Below are positions 16,977 to 25,088 of a stretch of DNA of 64,000 bases, in pieces. Under the pieces are notes generated by a model. That model did no database searches. It saw only the letters and a list, made by a program, of their open reading frames with translations, and was not told where the DNA came from. The position numbers were made by a program, and so were the translations under genes. The first letter of the stretch is position 1. Each line of letters opens with the position of its first letter. Source of the stretch: JBGPQJ01 sp963709295 (GTDB taxonomy: Bacteria > Chloroflexota > Anaerolineae > Anaerolineales > Villigracilaceae); assembly GCA_963709295.1 (NCBI GenBank), contig CAVPVW010000003.1:806001-870000 (forward strand), written 5' to 3'.

Positions 16977-17411
16977 TTATCCCAGTACCGGTCTGATTCC
17001 CTTATAAACCCGGCCGCTGGATATGGTTTTAAGAATGGTGTCCGGCTGTTTCCCCAATTTTGTCCCAAGTTCTTCCGAGGATGCGGGTATGTTTCCAGTT
17101 GAAAGCAGGACCCGGAATACCCCATCGACCAGGGTGGTGTGGTCTGTCAGAAAATCCGATTCCTTGGCGCAATGGGTCATCAGGACCTGTTGCAAACTAT
17201 CCATGGGGATCACTTCGGCAGTCACGGGGTCCACCCAATCGATATATTGATCGGGATCCCAATTCAAGAACATCTGCTGATGAGCATCGCAAAGCAGCGA
17301 TGATAAATGAACATGCCAATCATTTTCATTTTCCTGCCACCAATCGAAATCGATATGAAATGGCGTATTTATCGTGGGCTTCATCAGACTGAATTTTTTA
17401 GCGTCTGCCAT
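16977..17411 (-). CDS. Conserved hypothetical protein (Chloroflexota-type)
   Basis: 144 residues, soluble, not recognised. The N-half is rich in aromatic and acidic residues (HIDFDWWQENENDWHVHLSSLLC, CDAHQQMFLNWDPDQYIDWVDP); the C-half (NIPASSEELGTKLGKQPDTILKTISSGRVYKGIRP) looks like a small helix-turn-helix of the kind that reads a repeated motif. It directly follows the larger hypothetical gene (TAAATG junction), so the two are cotranscribed. Confidence 0.6.
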   Translation of the reverse strand: MADAKKFSLMKPTINTPFHIDFDWWQENENDWHVHLSSLLCDAHQQMFLNWDPDQYIDWVDPVTAEVIPMDSLQQVLMTHCAKESDFLTDHTTLVDGVFRVLLSTGNIPASSEELGTKLGKQPDTILKTISSGRVYKGIRPVLG

Positions 17412-18997
17412 TTAGAGCCCCTCTGATTCGGAATCGTTCATCCGGAAATAAAGATCGCCAACGTGTTTAAAGGACTTATTCACTGCAAGCGTAGCCATTA
17501 ATGGCGCAGGTGGTGTACGACGGAGTATGTTTATTGCTGAATACAATTCCTGAGCATGCACATGGCCCTGCGGGGTCAGCTTCGACAATTCCCTGATCAT
17601 TAAGCCTAGTGATTTTTCAAAGGATTGTCGGTTCTTGGACAATTGCTCCCAAGCAAGATCCACGGGGGCCGTATCGGTGACGATGGCCACCATTCTTTCG
17701 TTATAGTCGCAACCGACATCCTGCTTAAGGACGGCAAAAACCAGGCCGCCATCCGAACCGAGTAATACGGTGCGCACCCACTCCCGCGTGGGCTTATGCG
17801 TTTTCGCCTCGATCAAGACTTCGCCGGGCTGATGGCCGTGCTGGATGGTGATCAAGGATCCTGGGAACAACTTCAGACGTTTGAACCAATCTGAAAGCCC
17901 AAAGACATAGCCATGCTGCCTGACAACCCAGGCAGGAATCCGGTCTCCGGTTTTGGCATCCACTAATGTGAAACGAACTCGAGGCGATTCGTAAGCCGTT
18001 GGGAAAAAGGATTGCAATCGTTTGGAAACGGGTAAGGTTCCGGATCGCCAGTGAGGGTAGGTGAGGCAGATGGTCGCCACATCCAGTTTCTGAGTGGGAT
18101 GCTCCACATCGCTTAATTCATCGTCAAGCTCGGCTTCAAGCTCAAGCATTTGAGGGGTGAGTGCGGAGGCATCGTAATCCAAAGTTGGGTATTCGAGGAA
18201 TTTGGGACATTGACGGACTTCGGCGGGTTCTTGTCGTTCGAGAACCCAAAGTACCTGCCCTGCAGGCCCGACTTCGTCGAACCGGTGATCCTGCTGCAGA
18301 GCATAATTTAACGAAAATTCAGCTAGTTTAAGATTTACCCCTGCTCCAAGGTCTATCTGTTCCAACAATGCACTGGCGGGAATGGGTTCTCCACCTGCCA
18401 TCTCAAGTATGGCTTCCACAAGGTTTAGATGGCCAACATTGACGTCCAGGAGCAGAGCCCGGGGGAACCAATGTCCCGCGATGTTGACCAAGGTTTCATC
18501 ATCAGAAAGCGCAGATTCGATCTTGGCTTCGATCAAATCACTGACTCCGGTCGCGACCGCTATGGAATCCATCTCCGGATCATCGACTTCAACTGGAGGC
18601 GTATTAAGGGGTGTTCCTCCAGACCGGATGCAAAGAATTTACGTTCCCCATTTTCTAGGGTAACTTCAATAACCTGAAAACTTCCAATCTCAGGATTATT
18701 CCCTTGTCGAGAGCTTTTGACCACACCTTTCTTCCAATTGAGTGACGGGAAGGCCAACAACTCGTTTACCTGGTAATTCTCCTTGGGCAAATAGATGCGG
18801 CCGAGTGATTCCCTTTTTTCGGCGGCGGATTTCTTCTCCAGCCTCAGCCTCTCTTCAACCAAAATCAAGACCAATTCCCTGGTCGTTAGCGGAATTTCTG
18901 TTTCAAAAAGATGATTTTGAATAAATTCATTGTCTTTTTTAGTGACATTGAAGCTTTGCCAATAGTCATCGGGAAGTGAGGGAAAGTTATTGACCAT
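17412..18997 (-). CDS. Large hypothetical protein, probably one gene split by a frameshift
   Basis: Two overlapping frames (18997-18560 and 18572-17412) read as one protein of about 527 residues. The first ends normally in a beta-rich segment (GRIYLPKENYQVNELLAFPSL, then FQVIEVTLENGERKFFASGLEEHPL); one extra C in the CCCC run near 18612 continues it as NTPPVEVDDPEMDSIAVAT into the second frame. The second frame's own ATG has GGAG directly against it, too close to serve as a ribosome site, which supports one gene. The central part (residues about 185-290) resembles winged-helix sequence. Function unknown. If the shift is real, these are two genes. Confidence 0.55.
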
Positions 18998-19166
18998 ATC
19001 CTTGTTTCAATTCAGCAATTTTTGCGGCAACGGCAAGTAAACCGATTTATTATACCTTAACACCGTTTTCTTCTACCCTGCCAGCCGTTCGAATAACCGC
19101 TTTCCCTCCCGTATGACTAGTGTGACTGATTAATCTTAATCAAACTACTCAAATCCAAATAGTTTA

Positions 19167-19195
19167 TTGTCACCCAAATTTTGGTGTGCTATAAT
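19167..19195 (+). promoter_or_regulatory. Sigma70-type promoter of the aspS leader
   Basis: TTGTCA (19167-19172), 17-base spacer, perfect TATAAT (19190-19195). Predicted start near 19202, giving a leader of about 168 bases before the aspS ATG. Confidence 0.8.
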
Positions 19196-19214
19196 TTGGC
19201 ATCCAGGTGAAGAG

Positions 19215-19298
19215 ATGGCACTTATTTTCAAGTTCAATTCAAATGACAATAATCCAACCTTGAGGCGCCGGGAAGGTAGTCTTTACCTGGAAGCGTAA
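19215..19298 (+). CDS. Candidate aspS leader peptide (27 aa)
   Basis: Short open frame about 13 bases after the predicted transcription start: MALIFKFNSNDNNPTLRRRE then GSLYLEA and TAA. Codons 8-13 read Asn-Ser-Asn-Asp-Asn-Asn. AspRS makes Asp-tRNA(Asp) and, when non-discriminating, also Asp-tRNA(Asn), so these are the codons expected to sense its products. The upstream GGTGAAGAG is a weak ribosome site. The peptide ends just before the terminator/antiterminator region. Translation has not been shown; this is a prediction from position and codon content. Confidence 0.5.
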   Translation: MALIFKFNSNDNNPTLRRREGSLYLEA

Positions 19299-19355
19299 GG
19301 AATCCACAAGCCTTTACCCAGTCGCCCAAAGCACATGCAGCGGGCGATATTTTTT
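19263..19355 (+). promoter_or_regulatory. Candidate transcription attenuator of aspS
   Basis: Terminator: TCGCCC (19322-19327) pairs with GGGCGA (19342-19347), followed by TATTTTTT. Alternative helix: GGCGCCGGG (19263-19271) can pair with CCCAGTCGCC (19317-19326), which contains most of the terminator's 5' arm, so the two exclude each other. Smaller hairpins lie between (GGTA/TACC near 19275-19287; GTAAGG/CCTTTAC near 19295-19317). The aspS ribosome site AGGAGG (19359-19364) follows at once. No T-box GGUGG sequence is present. Confidence 0.55.
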
Positions 19356-19369
19356 GTCAGGAGGACAGT

Positions 19370-21146
19370 ATGTATCGAACACATTCTTGCGGCACATTGA
19401 GAAAGTCCCACGTGGGGCAAACAGTGACTCTGGCCGGCTGGGTCCATCGTCAGCGTGATCTGGGTGGAGTGACCTTCATTGATCTGCGAGACCGTACCGG
19501 CTTGGTTCAGATTGTGGGAAATCCTAACTTACCTGATGTTGCACTTATTCAAAAGGCTCGCCAGGAGTGGGTGCTGCAAGTCACCGGCTTGGTCCGCCAT
19601 CGACCTGCTGGAGCAGAAAACCCCAATCTTGCAACCGGTGAAATAGAGATTGACGTCACCCGATGCACTGTCCTCAACCCTTCAAAAATGCTTCCTTTCC
19701 TGGTAAACAAAGATGAAGAGATCAGCGAAGACGTTCGGTTGAAATATCGCTACTTGGACCTTCGACGGGAAAAAATGCAGCAGAATATGATCCTACGCCA
19801 CAAGGTCGTAAAATTCATCCGGGATTACTTGAGCGAGCGGGATTTTCTCGAAATTGAGAACTCCCATGCTTTTTAAGACAACACCTGAAGGAGCCCGCGA
19901 TTATCTTGTCCCATCCAGGATCTACCCCGGTCATTTTTACGCGCTGCCTCAATCCCCGCAACAGCTGAAGCAATTACTGATGGTAGCCGGCTTTGACCGC
20001 TACTTCCAAATCGCGCGCTGTTTACGGGACGAGGATCTGCGCGGAGACAGGCAGCCGGAGTTCACCCAACTTGACCTGGAGATGTCCTTCGTCCACCGCG
20101 ACGATGTACTTGAGCTGGTGGAGGGATTATTCACCTCCATGCTCCCGGAAGTCTCACCGCACAAGCGCTTGCTTGCTTCCCCCTGGCCCAGACTGACCTA
20201 CAACGACGCTGTCGAACGATTCGGCACCGACAAGCCCGATCTGCGCTTTGGAATGGAACTCTTTGACCTGAGTGACATCTTCGCCAAAAGCGATTTCCGT
20301 GTGTTCCAATCCGCGCTTGCCCAGAAAGGCGTGATCAAATGCATCGTCGTTCAGGGATGTTCCGAGTACACGCGCAAGGAAGTGGACGATCTGACTGAGT
20401 TTGCAAAGGAACAAGGCGCCAAGGGACTTGCCACGCTTGCCCTGTCCTCGGAAGGTATTAAAGGAACCGCTCAGAAGTTCATAAAACCTGACGAGGTGGA
20501 AGCCATAAAAACTCGAACAGGTGCAACCACCGGCGATTTGGTTCTCTTCGTTGCCGATTCAAAACCCATCGCCCATAAAACGTTGGCAGCACTAAGGCTG
20601 CTCTTCCGCGACCGGTTGAACCTGGCAGACAAAGATATGCTGGCCTTTGCCTGGGTGGTCGACTTCCCGATGTTTGAATGGAAGGAAGACGAAAAGAAAT
20701 GGGATGCAGCCCACCATCCCTTTACCATGCCGAAAATGGAAGATCTTCCCAAGTTCGAATCAGATCCTTCCCAGGTCCTGTCAGACGCGTATGACATGGT
20801 TTTGAATGGGTACGAAACAGCCTCGGGCTCGATCCGTATTCACCGGCGAGATATCCAGGAAAAGGTGTTTCAACTTCTAGGATTAACCAGCGATGAAATC
20901 CAGATGAAATTTGGCCATCTCTTGGAAGCTTTTGAATTTGGTGCTCCGCCGCATGGAGGCATGGCTCCCGGCATCGACCGGCTGGTCATGATCCTGGCGG
21001 ACGAACCCAATATCCGGGAGGTCATCGCTTTCCCGAAAAACCAGACCGGCCGCGATGTGATGGCGGATGCTCCGTCGCCGGCGTCTGCGCAACAACTTAA
21101 GGAATTACATCTGCGCGTGGAACTGCCAAAAGAAGAGACAAAGTAG
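19370..21146 (+). CDS. aspS: Aspartyl-tRNA synthetase, frameshifted in the assembly
   Basis: Class II synthetase of bacterial type: N-terminal OB anticodon domain (HSCGTLRKSHVGQTVTLAGWVHRQRD), catalytic core (QSPQQLKQLLMVAGFDRYFQIARCLRDED, motif 2), GAD insertion domain and motif 3 (FEFGAPPHGGMAPGIDRL). The repaired length is 591 residues, standard. The frame breaks at 19857-19861: GAGAACTCCC has one extra A relative to GAGACTCCC, which would read LEIETPMLFKTTPEGARD. As written the first frame stops at 19876 and the second starts from a false ATG at 19854. aspS is essential and single here, so an assembly insertion is the likely cause. Strong AGGAGG site. Confidence 0.95.
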
Positions 21147-21157
21147 GACAATTGGAA

Positions 21158-21197
21158 AATAATGAGCCGTTCAAAATAGAATGGCTCATTATTTTTT
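21158..21197 (+). terminator. Intrinsic terminator of aspS
   Basis: AATAATGAGCC (21158-21168) pairs with GGCTCATTATT (21183-21193), then TTTT; 12 bases after the aspS stop. Confidence 0.9.
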
Positions 21198-21271
21198 AAT
21201 TCAACGAATAACCTGCCTAACGGTTTTGCAATCAAAAAATTAATGAAACCCTCCCCACGATATTGACTTTA

Positions 21272-21280
21272 TGGTATAAA
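21272..21280 (+). promoter_or_regulatory. Extended -10 promoter of the 6S RNA
   Basis: TGGTATAAA matches the extended -10 form TGnTATAAT; the predicted start at about 21287 coincides with the first paired base of the 6S closing stem. No good -35 box is visible. Confidence 0.5.
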
Positions 21281-21286
21281 ATCATG

Positions 21287-21458
21287 ACCCTGCTGTGCTC
21301 GTGATGGTGCATACCCGGTTCTGAGCCAACACCCATTTTAAGGGTCTCAATCTCTCGGTAGGAACGCGATAGGCCTGAGCCAAGGCGGAATTACCGGGTG
21401 GGGGCCCGACCTGCTTCGGCAGGTTCAGAACTTCGCACCACACGGCAACAGCGGGGTT
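21287..21458 (+). ncRNA. ssrS: 6S RNA
   Basis: About 172 bases with 6S architecture. Closing stem CCCTGCTGT (21288-21296) pairs with ACAGCGGGG (21448-21456) and continues as TCGTG-A-TGGTGC against GCACCA-CACGG. The 5' side of the central region has GGTTCTGAGCCAACACC, close to the E. coli CCCTGAGCCGATATT segment. The 3' side carries the small hairpin ACCTGC-TTCG-GCAGGT before the closing stem, another 6S hallmark. 6S RNA binds housekeeping RNA polymerase holoenzyme and mimics an open promoter in slow growth. Identified by eye; not confirmed by a covariance model. Confidence 0.7.
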
Positions 21459-21548
21459 ATTGATTTAATACGTCATCTTAACTCAGGCAACGCAGAGGTG
21501 TAAAATCTCCGGCTAATATTACTTGTACGCACAATTGAATAGGAGAAA

Positions 21549-21810
21549 TAGCGACTGAGCCCTGGTAAAACAGGGTGACGAGGTGGAGGTTCTCCTGCGC
21601 GAGCAGGACGCTAATCTGATCGGATGAAAATCGGATCAGAGAAAATCGATAAGATCAGCGGATGCCTCTGGAGCCCGATCACAGGCTCCTTTCTCCCTTC
21701 CTAAAAAAGCGCATGGGAACGCGATATTTGTTCCCCGTCGAAAACCCGCCGGTAACGGCAGGCACAAGGCGACGCAGTGGTCAGATTCGACTCTGTTCAC
21801 CACCATGGAA
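21549..21810 (+). ncRNA. Structured RNA resembling the glmS ribozyme (identity provisional)
   Basis: Dense helices and several stretches shared with the glmS ribozyme core: AATAGCG at the 5' end, TGACGAGGTGGAGGTT (21576-21591), ATCGA (21645-21649), GCGGATGCCTC (21658-21668) and ATCACAG (21678-21684). P1-like CCCTG/CAGGG (21560-21564 with 21571-21575), P2-like TGGAGG/CCTCTG, P3-like GGAGCC/GGCTCC. Between GGTT and ATCGA sits an insertion of about 53 bases carrying two extra hairpins (TCCTGC-GCGA-GCAGGA; TCTGATC/GATCAGA). Further 3' are GGGAAC/GTTCCC and GCCG-GTAA-CGGC. It is followed by a terminator, and the next gene is an EamA transporter, not glmS. RNase P and tmRNA signatures are absent. 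Confidence 0.45.
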
Positions 21811-21839
21811 GGGCTGCCAGCCGGATATTTTTTAATGTC

Positions 21840-21870
21840 AAGGGCACGCCCAGGCGTGTCCTTTATTTTT
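21840..21870 (+). terminator. Intrinsic terminator after the structured RNA
   Basis: AAGGGCACGCC (21840-21850) pairs with GGCGTGTCCTT (21853-21863), 11 pairs with one G-U, followed by TATTTTT. It separates the structured RNA from the EamA gene. Confidence 0.88.
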
Positions 21871-21958
21871 ATTAATTGGATTTCCATCTGAGCAAGATTC
21901 GGGCTGACTAAATATATCTTAAGCAAAAGCATTATGGAGAATTCTTATTGAGGTCTCG

Positions 21959-22888
21959 ATGAAGTCTAAGACCTGGCTAGCACTGTTGTCACTCTATATC
22001 ATTTGGGGTTCCACCTACCTGGCGATCCTGTTTGTTGTGGAGACGATTCCCCCGTTCATGAGTGCCGGGATTCGGTTCTTAATCTCCGGATTGATTCTTC
22101 TCATTTGGAGGAAACTGGCTCGCGATCCCATGCCCACGCGAAACCAGTGGCGGTCAGCGGTCATCGTCGGGACGCTGCTTCTTGTCGGCGGGAATGGATT
22201 ACTCTCCTGGTCGGAACAGCGCATCCCGTCGGGTGTTGCCGCCTTGTTGATCGGAACCGTTCCCCTCTGGCTGGTATTGATCGAAGCCCTGCGAAGAGGT
22301 GGGACCAAACCCAATTGGCAGTCGATCTTAGGCCTGGCGATAGGGTTTGCAGGAATTGTTGTTCTCATTGGGCCGATTGATTTCACAGGGCAAGCGGGAC
22401 GATATGAACTGGCGGGAATCCTGGTTTGCCTGGTGGCAGCATTTCTCTGGTCAATGGGTTCCATCTTCAGTCGAGGAGCGGACTTACCAAAATCGGCTCT
22501 AATGACCACCGGGATGGAAATGGTGGCAGGGAGCATTGGTTTATTTATCGTTGCGACGCTTGTGGGAGAGTGGCAGAATTTTTCATTGGGTGACATCTCG
22601 TCAAAATCCATGTATGGGTTGATCTACCTCATCACCATTGGCTCGCTCATTGGATTCGTATCCTACGCCTGGCTTCTTCGAAATGCCCCCGTTTCTCTGG
22701 TCGCAACCTATGCCTATGTAAACCCCCTGGTGGCTATTCTCTTGGGCAGTCTTTTAGCCCAAGAATCGCTTACACCCCGCATCCTGATCGCCGCCGGGGT
22801 AATTATCGGTTCAGTTGTTTTGGTCAATTATTCAAAAGATTCTTCCAACATCCAGAAAGACGAAACAGCAAATGTCATCGCCGATTAA
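21959..22888 (+). CDS. EamA/DMT-family transporter
   Basis: 309 residues with ten predicted membrane segments in two EamA repeats: the first begins LLSLYIIWGSTYLAI, the second ELAGILVCLVAAFLWSMGSIFSRGA; the second ends SLVATYAYVNPLVAILLGSLLAQESLTP, a typical family motif. Drug/metabolite-transporter superfamily members export amino acids, nucleosides or other metabolites; the substrate cannot be told. GAGG precedes ATG by five bases. It is 50 bases upstream of glnA, and a terminator separates it from the upstream RNA. Confidence 0.9.
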   Translation: MKSKTWLALLSLYIIWGSTYLAILFVVETIPPFMSAGIRFLISGLILLIWRKLARDPMPTRNQWRSAVIVGTLLLVGGNGLLSWSEQRIPSGVAALLIGTVPLWLVLIEALRRGGTKPNWQSILGLAIGFAGIVVLIGPIDFTGQAGRYELAGILVCLVAAFLWSMGSIFSRGADLPKSALMTTGMEMVAGSIGLFIVATLVGEWQNFSLGDISSKSMYGLIYLITIGSLIGFVSYAWLLRNAPVSLVATYAYVNPLVAILLGSLLAQESLTPRILIAAGVIIGSVVLVNYSKDSSNIQKDETANVIAD

Positions 22889-22938
22889 TACTGGTTATTA
22901 CTCGAGCCAACCCACAATATTTTTCACAGGAGGAAAAA

Positions 22939-24273
22939 ATGGACCACAAGGATTTGTTGAAAAGAGTAAAGGACGACGACGTAAAATTCATATCCTATCA
23001 ATTCACAGATGTCACAGGAGCGGTCAAGAGTGTGGATGCTCCTGTCAAAAGATTGAAGGAGGCATTGGAAGACGGCATCTGGTTCGATGGATCATCCGTG
23101 GAGGGGTTTGCCCGCATCCAGGAAAGCGATATGCTCCTTATTGTTGACCCAGAATCATATGCGGTTCTTCCCTGGACGCCTCAGGAATCCCGTCGGGCGA
23201 GAGTTTTCTGCGATATTTATATGCCGGATGGGGAACCTTTCGAAGGAGATCCTCGCGGGGTTTTAAAGAGAAACATGTCCAAACTGGCAGAACGTGGGTG
23301 GACATACAACGTCGGTCCGGAACCAGAGTTTTTCCTTTTCAAGAAAAACGGGGAGAGTGTCCATCCGGTGCCTCACGACGTAGGTGGTTACTTCGATTTT
23401 TCAGCCGATGACGAAGCGGTGCGTGTTCGAACCGCCTTGATGGACGCATTAAATGGCATGGGATTGGAAGTGGAAGTAGGACATCACGAAGTTGCGCTAG
23501 GCCAGCACGAAATTGACTTCCGGTTTGACGATGCTCTCAAGACCGCGGACAATGTGCTTACCCTAAAATACACAGTGAAGGCTATCGCTGCTGAACATGG
23601 ATTGATCGCTTCGTTCATGCCCAAACCCATTTTCGGGATTAACGGGTCCGGGATGCATTGTCATCAATCCCTTTTTGATGATAAGGGTAATAATCTTTTC
23701 TTTGACCCGTCCGATGAGTTCCATCTCTCCAAGCTCGCCCATCATTTCATCGCTGGTCAATTAACCCATGCCAGGGGATTCTGTGCCATTACCGCCCCAA
23801 CTCCCAATTCCTACAAACGGTTAGTCCCAGGCTATGAGGCTCCTGTATATGTTGGATGGGCGCAACGTAACCGTTCAGCATTGATACGAATCCCTCGTTA
23901 CACACCCGGCAAGGATAAAGCCGTTCGCGCCGAGCTGCGTTGCCCGGATCCATCCAGCAACCCCTACCTGGCCTTCTCGGCAATGATTGCTGCCGCTCTG
24001 GATGGGATAGACAATAAACTCACCCCGCCTAAACCACTCAATAATGTGAATGTTTATCATCTGACCGCTGCAGAACGGAAAGAAATGAAGATCGATTCCC
24101 TGCCTGGTTCCTTGCCTGAAGCCTTGTCAGAATTGGAAAAAGACAAGGTGATTCGGAATGCCCTGGGAGAGACAACCTATGAAGCCTTTATGACAGCCAA
24201 ACAGGCTGAGTGGGACGATTTCCGTATGCACGTCACGGATTACGAAGTGGAACGTTACCTGGAAACCGCCTGA
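22939..24273 (+). CDS. glnA: Glutamine synthetase type I (GSI-alpha)
   Basis: ATP-dependent amidation of glutamate with ammonia; dodecameric cytoplasmic enzyme. 444 residues with FDGSSVEGFARIQESDM (including the Arg used in feedback inhibition of Bacillus-type GSI), NVGPEPEFFLF, GSGMHCHQSLF, APTPNSYKRLVPGYEAPVYVGWAQRNRSA and AVRAELRCPDPSSNPYLAF. The adenylylation loop of GSI-beta enzymes is replaced by NVYHLTAAERKEMKIDSLPG, so control is likely by feedback and not adenylylation. Strong AGGAGG site, clean terminator. Confidence 0.96.
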   Translation: MDHKDLLKRVKDDDVKFISYQFTDVTGAVKSVDAPVKRLKEALEDGIWFDGSSVEGFARIQESDMLLIVDPESYAVLPWTPQESRRARVFCDIYMPDGEPFEGDPRGVLKRNMSKLAERGWTYNVGPEPEFFLFKKNGESVHPVPHDVGGYFDFSADDEAVRVRTALMDALNGMGLEVEVGHHEVALGQHEIDFRFDDALKTADNVLTLKYTVKAIAAEHGLIASFMPKPIFGINGSGMHCHQSLFDDKGNNLFFDPSDEFHLSKLAHHFIAGQLTHARGFCAITAPTPNSYKRLVPGYEAPVYVGWAQRNRSALIRIPRYTPGKDKAVRAELRCPDPSSNPYLAFSAMIAAALDGIDNKLTPPKPLNNVNVYHLTAAERKEMKIDSLPGSLPEALSELEKDKVIRNALGETTYEAFMTAKQAEWDDFRMHVTDYEVERYLETA

Positions 24274-24288
24274 ACAGGTAATTTATAA

Positions 24289-24326
24289 AAACGGAGTGGG
24301 TCATCAATAGCCCACTCCGTTTTTTC
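24289..24326. terminator. Bidirectional terminator between glnA and the YhhQ-type gene
   Basis: AAACGGAGTGGG (24289-24300) pairs with CCCACTCCGTTT (24311-24322), with A and T runs on the two sides; serves two convergent genes. Confidence 0.9.
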
Positions 24327-25038
24327 ATGCTCTGAAAGGATTGAAGTCCGTATTCCGATCATAAAAGTCCTCTTGTTCCACCCGTTTTAACCATCGAACC
24401 ACACCATATGTTAGAGGGGTTAAGAAGACTTCTATCGAGACTTTAAATATGTAATTGGAGACGAAGAGAGTTGTGAATAAGCTCCAGGGAAATACTCTAA
24501 AGAGTGATGCAACTGTAAGAAACGCAAGGGTATCTACTAACTGTCCGAATAATGTGCTGCCAATCGTTCTAAGCCAAAGATACCGGCCGGATGTAACAAT
24601 TTTCATCTTTGCCAGTATGACCGAATTCGTAAACTCACCGGACAAGTATCCTGCCAAGCTTGCCAGTACAATCCCACCTGAACTCATCCCGCCTAAAATA
24701 GCCGCATAGGCAGCGTCACCGGCATATCGCTGCCAGGTTGACTCTCCGGGCATGCGATTAATCAACCAAAACACCAGGGAAGAAAGGGTGAGGGCGGCAA
24801 AACCGGTCCAGATCACCTTTCTCGATCGTTTATACCCGTATACCTCGGTCAGGATGTCACCAAAGATATAACTCACTGGAAAGAGGATCGTACCTGCATC
24901 AAACGCCAAAGGTATGCCACCCAGGGAGACACCCCAATCGACAATTTTCGCAGACGATGCAATGTTGCTGACAACAAGCACCACGCAAAAAAGAGCGGTT
25001 ATGGTATCAAGATAAAGATAATGCTTTTCTTTCTCCAA
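24325..25038 (-). CDS. Queuosine-precursor transporter, YhhQ/VUT family
   Basis: 237-residue membrane protein of the YhhQ family, with about six hydrophobic segments and family stretches FDAGTILFPVSYIFGDILTEVYGYKRSRKVIW, GEFTNSVILAKMK and STLFGQLVDTLAF. Family members import preQ0/preQ1 or queuine for tRNA modification. It probably starts at TTG 25038 with GGGGAG seven bases upstream; no internal Met is better placed. No queuosine biosynthesis genes are in the window, consistent with salvage. Confidence 0.87.
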   Translation of the reverse strand: MEKEKHYLYLDTITALFCVVLVVSNIASSAKIVDWGVSLGGIPLAFDAGTILFPVSYIFGDILTEVYGYKRSRKVIWTGFAALTLSSLVFWLINRMPGESTWQRYAGDAAYAAILGGMSSGGIVLASLAGYLSGEFTNSVILAKMKIVTSGRYLWLRTIGSTLFGQLVDTLAFLTVASLFRVFPWSLFTTLFVSNYIFKVSIEVFLTPLTYGVVRWLKRVEQEDFYDRNTDFNPFRA

Positions 25039-25088
25039 AGTTCACTCCCCGCCGTAATAACAACTTGATGTCACTGATATTCATCCGG

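Noticed and set aside
18560..18572. Two separate genes with a 13-base overlap
   Set aside because: The second ATG has GGAG touching it, and the downstream frame continues the upstream protein smoothly after adding one C; kept as probable single gene with reduced confidence.
19202..19369. T-box riboswitch in the aspS leader
   Set aside because: No GGUGG(N)ACC T-box sequence and no specifier-loop stem; the short peptide and terminator fit a leader-peptide attenuator better.
21480..21870. RNase P RNA or tmRNA
   Set aside because: No GAGGAAAGUCC or ACAGAAA-type RNase P elements, no tRNA-like ends or tag frame for tmRNA.
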